Of a DNA stretch of 64,000 nucleotides, positions 58,610 to 64,000 are shown piece after piece. Numbering within the stretch: the first letter of the stretch is position 1; every line of letters starts with the position of its first letter. Below the pieces are notes generated by a model. It saw only the letters and a list, made by a program, of their open reading frames with translations, searched no databases and was not told the DNA's origin. The DNA comes from Sorghum bicolor (taxonomy: Eukaryota > Streptophyta > Magnoliopsida > Poales > Poaceae). The position numbers and the translations under genes were made by a program. The DNA lies in assembly GCF_000003195.3 (NCBI RefSeq), contig NC_012877.2:9154855-9218854 (forward strand), given 5' to 3'.

Positions 58610-60511
58610 TCATCCACTTTTTGATGGTACCCAAACTAGTTTGGGTCCTCTCAAGTTAGGTGCAACATACTTAGGCATAGCCTTAGTATGAGTAGCGGGA
58701 TGTTTTGCAATAGCAACCATAGAGGTACCATTACCATCCTTTCTAAGCATAGTATTATCATCAATTGAAATAGGCTTAGAATTATTACCTAGGGGACATG
58801 AATAAGCCATGTGTCCCCTTTCCCGGCACAAGTAGCAACTTCTCTTTGATTGAGCCTTTTCTTCCTTGCTCATGTGTTGCTTCTCATTGCCTTGCCTCTT
58901 GAGTGTTGCTTGAGCCTTCTTCTCAAGCTTGGTAGGACACCTCGAGGCAAAGTGTCCATCATTCTTGCACTCAAAACATTTGATGTGAGCATAAGCTTTC
59001 TTCTTGTCTTCATTCTTGCTCATCATCTTGGCATCTTGGATTTGCATTAGATGCCTTGCTCTTCCACCCCTTCTTGTTTTCTTCTTCATCATCATCAAGT
59101 CATCACAATCATGGTTGATCTTGACTTGAGCTTGGGGTGTCTTTTCTTGCTCAACTTGTGGCTTTGGTTGAGACTTTACTTGTTGCTTCACCAATTGCTT
59201 GGTTGGGCACATTGAGGTGAGGTGACCCCAAGTGCGGCACTTGAAGCACTTGACATTCTTGAGCCTCTCTTCTTCTTTCATCTTCTTGAGCTTCTCTTTG
59301 TTTGGGCAACCATTAGCAAGATGTCCCACTTCATGGCACCGGTAGCACATGAAATGAGAAAGCTTTCTCTTTTCTTGCTTTCTTTTGCCCTTTGTCATCT
59401 TCTTCTTGAAGCCAAGGCCACATTTGTCACCATAGTTTCTTTGGGTCTTCAATATATTTTGAAAGGTGACTTTTGAGTAGTAGCACCTCTCCAACTTGTT
59501 GCTCAAATTCTTCACTTGTTCATTAAGCTCATTGTTCTCCTTCAAAAGGTTAGTCTCACAAGACATGGAAGTAGAACAAGCATCTATATTTGAAGAACAT
59601 GGCATAGATAATAAATCATCACAAGAGGTGGATACATGCTTCTTTCCTACATCACAAGGGTTAGTAACAATATATGATTGATCATTTGACCCAAGTGATG
59701 AGCTCTCACTAGTTTTAATTTCTTCATTAGAAATCTTCTTAGTGAGAGAAGCATGATCTTTTACCAAGTTGTCATGAGCAACACAAAGTTCCTCATGAAC
59801 CAATTTTAGCTCCTCATGTGAACAAGTAGTAACATAAAGTAGATGCTTTTGTTGTTCACATGTGGTTTTTAGAAATGAGTTTTCATTTTTCAATTTACTT
59901 GTTTTAGCCATCTCATTTCTTAAAGCTTTGGTGAGTCTACATACAAGCTCAAAATTTGGATCATCACAATCAACAATCACACCTCCAATAGATACCTTGC
60001 CGTCGCCGTGAGACATGGAGGAATGTGATGAAGTGGATGAGCTTGTAGAAGCATCACTCTCATAGCCATCATCTTCATCTTCACTTGACCATGAGGTGGA
60101 GCAATCCTCCACAACCACCTTGTTGTGGTCATGCTCAACATCCTCATGTATCTCCACCTTTGGTTCCTCCTTTTTGAACTTGCCATCATCCCATGTGGAG
60201 GAATCACCGAAGGTGTGTTTGATAGACTCCCACATTTCATATGCGGTTCCTTTAGAGTTTATCCTATCAAACAACTCAAAGCTCAAAGATTTCATTAGAT
60301 AACAATAAGCTTCGCAGTCAAGTTCAAAGAGAACCTTTTGAGCTTTGGTGAGATTCTTATGGTCCAAGTTGTGTGTGAGACCATTAGTGACAATCCACCA
60401 AAATTTAGGTCCCTTTGCACGAAAATGATCAAGCATGTGATTTTTCCAAAGTGCAAAGTTTGTACCATCAAAAATGTGTGTCTCACAATCATCTATCCCA
60501 CTAGACGCCAT
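58610..60511 (-). CDS. Copia-type Gag with four CCHC zinc knuckles
   Basis: Intact 633-residue frame; the ATG at 60511 is 38 bases after the primer site. The N-terminal part has the gag-polyprotein domain of copia elements (FDGTNFALWKNHM, about 14-26; AYEMWESIKHTFG, about 90-102). A serine-rich acidic stretch follows (SSEDEDDGYESDASTSSS, about 145-165), then a central region with coiled-coil character. Four CX2CX4HX4C knuckles close it: CYRCHEVGHLANGC, CFKCRTWGHLTSMC, CFECKNDGHFASRC and CYLCRERGHMAYSC (about 387-568). These bind element RNA in virus-like particles. The frame ends PKLVWVPSKSG with no protease behind it. An open frame in an element without pol suggests recent activity in trans. 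Confidence 0.9.
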   Translation of the reverse strand: MASSGIDDCETHIFDGTNFALWKNHMLDHFRAKGPKFWWIVTNGLTHNLDHKNLTKAQKVLFELDCEAYCYLMKSLSFELFDRINSKGTAYEMWESIKHTFGDSSTWDDGKFKKEEPKVEIHEDVEHDHNKVVVEDCSTSWSSEDEDDGYESDASTSSSTSSHSSMSHGDGKVSIGGVIVDCDDPNFELVCRLTKALRNEMAKTSKLKNENSFLKTTCEQQKHLLYVTTCSHEELKLVHEELCVAHDNLVKDHASLTKKISNEEIKTSESSSLGSNDQSYIVTNPCDVGKKHVSTSCDDLLSMPCSSNIDACSTSMSCETNLLKENNELNEQVKNLSNKLERCYYSKVTFQNILKTQRNYGDKCGLGFKKKMTKGKRKQEKRKLSHFMCYRCHEVGHLANGCPNKEKLKKMKEEERLKNVKCFKCRTWGHLTSMCPTKQLVKQQVKSQPKPQVEQEKTPQAQVKINHDCDDLMMMKKKTRRGGRARHLMQIQDAKMMSKNEDKKKAYAHIKCFECKNDGHFASRCPTKLEKKAQATLKRQGNEKQHMSKEEKAQSKRSCYLCRERGHMAYSCPLGNNSKPISIDDNTMLRKDGNGTSMVAIAKHPATHTKAMPKYVAPNLRGPKLVWVPSKSG

Positions 60512-60548
60512 CCTCTCGGGTCAGTGAAGACCACAAATGAGAGACCTA

Positions 60549-60560
60549 GCTCTGATACCA
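60549..60560 (-). promoter_or_regulatory. Primer binding site for tRNA-iMet
   Basis: Minus strand TGGTATCAGAGC, two bases inside the LTR end, complementary to the 3' end of initiator tRNA-Met as in most plant copia elements. Confidence 0.93.
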
Positions 60561-60562
60561 CT

Positions 60563-60775
60563 TGAAGGGTCGAGATGGCGGACTAGAGGGGGGGTGAATA
60601 GTCCTTTCTAAAACTTTATCGCACCGGCTAACCGAAGTAAATGCGGAATTAAAACTATCGGTCTAGCCAAGACTACACCCCTCTATCTAAGTTCTCTAGC
60701 ACCTTGAAAAGATCCTAAACAAGCAAGCAAGGTGCTACCTTAGCAAGAGCTCACCTAAACAATTCTAAGCAAGGT
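60563..60775 (-). repeat. Truncated second LTR at the duplication junction
   Basis: Matches the first 210 bp or so of the LTR at 52937 and of the LTR at 63046, then stops. It agrees with the 63046 copy at the G-run length and at AAGATCCTAAAC, where the 52937 copy differs. Confidence 0.88.
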
Positions 60776-60799
60776 GCACCTTGAAATCATGTGGATAAC
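60774..60799. other. Tandem duplication junction with templated filler
   Basis: LTR sequence ends in AAGCAAGGT; then comes GCACCTTG, then AAATCATGTGGATAAC, which is the exact reverse complement of 50820-50835 (and 60930-60945). The copy then continues from 50685. ATAAC is shared by filler and target. Confidence 0.8.
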
Positions 60800-61072
60800 A
60801 AAAAATTCATCTAAATTCATAAAAAAAATCACACATATAGATGATATGATGATACACAACCTTGTGAAATAACTTTCCAAATCCGACTTCTTTTGTGAGA
60901 TATAAAAATAACAAATTTCAAGCTAGAAAGTTATCCACATGATTTGTTAGAACTTTGTTATTTTTATATCTCACAAACAAATTCGAGTTTAAATAAGATA
61001 TTTTACAAGGTTATGTATCATCATATCATCTACATGTGTGATATATAATGATATTACTTAAGACTGTTATAA

Positions 61073-63028
61073 CACTACAAGAAACTTGTTAATCTGTGAC
61101 GGATTTTAGATGACGGATTTACAAACCGTCACTGACAGATGCAATCTGTGACAATAATTTTTTTCTGTCATAGATGTACAGCAGTGGATATTCCCGGCCC
61201 ACTAAGTCGTGACAGTTTTTTTGGACCGTCACAATGTATGTTTTTAAATTTGACATACTTTAGTTAGTCCAAAATAATAAGCTTACTATCATATATTTAG
61301 TGCAAAGAAAATTAAAATTTTGATTGTGAAAAGAATCAAACCCAAAAGTTGATTCGTTAAAACCAAATAATTTTATTATGTTTTTGCATGTATCTGGTGC
61401 ATAGCACACGGGGCAGAGGTTAAAGTAGGCACAAATTATTTTATGTTTTTTAAAATATTTTATTAACCAAGGCGTTTCACGAATTATTTTATGATTTTTT
61501 AAATATTTTATTATCAGAAATAGATTAGTGCAAAAAATCATGAGGTGGCCCAAGGCAGCGCATGGGCCAAAATTAACAGAAATGCCGTGCATTCCGTCGA
61601 AAAAGGTTCGAACCAAGGATCGCTTAGAATCTAGGCAAGAGCTCTACCACTCAGATACGCGATGTTTATGATGGGCGTGGTGGTGTCTGCTTTATATTAT
61701 ATATTTTTATAAAATGCTGGTCTGCAACCTTTAAAAAAGTGGTTTTAACATAAAACAGTAATTGTTTGAGAATCTAAAAAATTCAAATAAAAAAGTTGTC
61801 AACTAAAAAGTTGTATAACTTTTTGAGATCTACAACTTTCATTTTAATAGTTTCTCCATCTGAGGCTGTTTACAAAATTTGAATTTCAAATTTCAGAAAT
61901 TCAAATGTAGTTTTCCTTCAAAAGATGATTTCAACTCAAAAATTTGTCAACTACAAAGTAGCATACAATTTTGAGATCTACAACCTTTATTTTTTTGTCA
62001 TTTATTCAGCCGACATAATGTTATTAACATTGTTCATAAATTTTACATATCCCTCCTATAATTTAGTTTATGAAACTACAAGAGACATGTAAATTTAGAG
62101 CATAATGTTACTATAATTTTGTTGGATTAAAAAATGATCAAAATAAAAGTTGTAGATCTTGATTAGTTCTACAACTTTTATGTTCATGACTTTTTAGCTA
62201 ACATCATTTACTGCTTTGAAATGTTGTTTGAAGTTACTATTTTTTGTAATTCAATTTTTCAGTTGATAAAACAAAGTCAGATGAAAAGATTATAAAAATA
62301 TTAGATGTAAGAACACAATAAATTGATAAAGCATGATTTTAGAAAAAATAAATTTTAGCTCTTTAAAGATCTATGTATTGATCATGTTATTGGAAAGCAT
62401 ATGTTGGGCCTTTTTTTTCTAACCAGTGTTTGGACCAGTCGAAGAAAATTGTGTTCTTGAAAAGAATTATGACATGGGCTGGATAAGATAAAATGCAACG
62501 TGCTTGGCCCAAACAAAATATTTTGTGGGCTGATTGTGTAATGGGCTGTGTATGTGTAAAATTGGGCAGTGTATATGGGCTGTATGTGTAGTAGTGGGCT
62601 GAAAATGGCACAAAAAATAGGTGATGAATTTGGACTGCGGAGTTGCTGAAAATAGGCTAAAAATTAGCCCATCTTTGGTTTTTGACCTGTTTAAAAAAAT
62701 AAATGTGCTGAGTTAGTGTGCACATCATCATCCACGTAAGCAATTATATAAGCATCTATGGTGATGTGGCATCAATCTATGACGGTTTTTTTCGTCATAG
62801 AAAATGGACTTGGGCTGGGTCACTAGGCCTTGGACTCTATCGTGACGGTTTAAAACCGCCACCAATTCTGGGAATCCGTGACGGTTTTTGGTAAACTGTC
62901 ACCGAGATTAATCCATGACGCTCAATCCGTGACGATCTCTGAAACCATCATAGATGCTGTATAGTGACAGTTTTTTGTTGATTCGTGACGAAATTTATTC
63001 GTCATGGATTAACATGTTTCTTGTAGTA
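61073..63028. mobile_element. Non-autonomous CACTA element, copy 2
   Basis: Same ends and same TAA flanks as the copy at 50963-52919. It is 1 bp shorter (one C missing near 62819) and has one substitution near 61622. It arose by segmental duplication, not by transposition, because the flanks are also copied. Confidence 0.9.
61590..61663 (-). other. tRNA-like sequence, duplicate copy
   Basis: Same A-box-like and B-box text as 51480-51553, with A-to-G on the plus strand between the boxes. Confidence 0.5.
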
Positions 63029-63045
63029 TAAGTTGTATGCCTATA

Positions 63046-64000
63046 TGAAGGGTCGAGATGGCGGACTAGAGGGGGGGTGAATAGTCCTTTCTAAAACTTT
63101 ATCGCACCGGCTAACCGAAGTAAATGCGGAATTAAAACTATCGGTCTAGCCAAGACTACACCCCTCTATCTAAGTTCTCTAGCACCTTGAAAAGATCCTA
63201 AACAAGCAAGCAAGGTGCTACCTTAGCAAGAGCTCACCTAAATAATTCTAGGAGCAAGGTCACACAAACCTATGCAACTAGTACTTTACAAACCGAGGGA
63301 GCTCCTTACACAAACTAGTGAGGCAAAGTGCACAAAGCCTAAGCTCACTAGCAAGCTCAATAACAAGGCAACTAATGCCAAATTAGAGAGCGCAACTTAC
63401 TTAGCTACACAAACTAAGCAATGTGACTAACAAGGTTACACAAACCAAATTAGTCACGCAAGGGAACTACTTCTAGCTACACAAGCAAGAAGATAACTAG
63501 CAAGCTACACAAGCTAACTAATTACAAGAGCAACTACACAAGCACAAATATATGAAAGTAAATACAAGCTTGTGTTAGGGACTTGCAAACCAACGGGAAG
63601 AACAAAGTTGACACGATGATTTTCTCCCGAGGTTCACTTGGTTGCCACCAAGCTACGTCCCCATTGAGACAAGCTCCAAGGTTGCCGCCGGTCCTCTTGC
63701 TAGTGGTGACCCGCAAGTCACACTCTCCCACGTGGAGTGCTTACCACAAGCTCTAGCACTTGACCCGGCCGGACCACTTGTCGCTCTTCACGTCTCGCTC
63801 AACTAGAGTTGCTCTTCGCGATCCCCGCGGGGTGAGCACCGTACCCCTCACAATCTCTTCTCCGGAGCACCGCACAATCTCCTTGCGTGCTTCGACGGAG
63901 TCACAAGCCACCAAGCCGTCTAGGAGGTGGCAACCTCCAAGAGTAACAAGCACCACCGGCTTGCAACACGAACACCTAGTGCCACTCGATGCAATCTCTC
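63046..64000 (-). repeat. LTR of unit 2, partial
   Basis: Starts TGAAGGGTCGAG after the same CTATA pentamer as the LTR at 52937; runs off the window. Confidence 0.88.

Larger units (their letters stand above)
52937..60775 (-). mobile_element. Copia-type LTR retrotransposon with gag only
   Basis: Minus-strand element: full 3' LTR (52937-55349), purine tract, interior (55350-60562), primer site, and the first 210 bp or so of the 5' LTR (60563 to about 60775), cut off by the duplication junction. The interior of 5.2 kb contains a 633-codon gag and no protease, integrase or reverse transcriptase, so it depends on a relative. The 5 bp before the 3' LTR is CTATA; the matching flank is lost. The gag type and the long gag-to-purine-tract spacer suggest the SIRE/Maximus lineage, as inference. 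Confidence 0.88.
50685..60783. repeat. Tandem duplication, unit 1 (about 10.1 kb)
   Basis: Everything from 50685 to the right edge of the window for which a second copy is visible (50685 to about 53900) recurs at 60795-64000 with offset about 10,110 and near identity. The unit contains a foldback, a 1.96 kb CACTA element, a full LTR, the retrotransposon interior and about 210 bp of the second LTR. Confidence 0.9.
60795..64000. repeat. Tandem duplication, unit 2, cut by the window edge
   Basis: Second copy of 50685 to about 53900. The part up to the LTR differs by about two changes in 2.25 kb; the LTR part differs by about nine in 0.95 kb. Confidence 0.9.

Noticed and set aside
1..64000. CRISPR arrays, operons or bacterial-type regulatory sites
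   Set aside because: None seen; spliced genes and plant transposons show this is a plant nuclear sequence.

Overview
The window is nuclear DNA from a grass. The genes have introns with GT-AG borders, the MITE families (Tourist-like, Stowaway) are typical of grasses, and the CACTA elements carry the subterminal hairpin motif TTTAGTCCCGGTT that is abundant in panicoid grasses. A sorghum or close Andropogoneae relative is the most likely source, but the species is an inference. No search was run; all reading is by eye.

Layout. 1-24.6 kb is a nest of CACTA DNA transposons: the right part of one element (E1, 1-5665) with a TNP2 transposase and a small GRF zinc-finger gene; two copies of a roughly 0.8 kb repeat (one split by a 1.06 kb Harbinger-like insertion); and an outer CACTA remnant (9150-24598, target duplication CTT) that is itself interrupted by a complete 11.7 kb CACTA element (E2, 10146-21870, target duplication ATA) and by a 514 bp hAT-type element (target duplication CTTCCCTC). 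E2 carries a TNP2 gene and a second gene with a plant-transposase and Ulp1-protease organisation; both are broken by stop codons.

25.9-49.0 kb is the gene island. It holds GARS (glycinamide ribonucleotide synthetase, minus strand, 27430-30461), a TOC90-type chloroplast import receptor (plus, 39473-42659) and SGS3/LEAFBLADELESS1 (minus, 43813-48961). All three can be assembled by eye into complete reading frames with consensus splice sites. Their jobs are unrelated: purine synthesis in plastids, plastid protein import, and trans-acting siRNA biogenesis. TOC90 and SGS3 are tail to tail. The 8 kb between GARS and TOC90 is packed with MITEs, including two large inverted repeats.

50.7-64.0 kb is a recent tandem duplication with a period of about 10.1 kb. 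Each unit starts with a 1.96 kb non-autonomous CACTA element (target duplication TAA), followed by a copia-type LTR retrotransposon on the minus strand with 2.4 kb LTRs, a tRNA-iMet primer site, a 633-residue gag with four CCHC zinc knuckles, and no pol. The duplication junction at about 60774-60799 shows filler copied in inverted orientation from nearby sequence. The second unit runs off the right edge.
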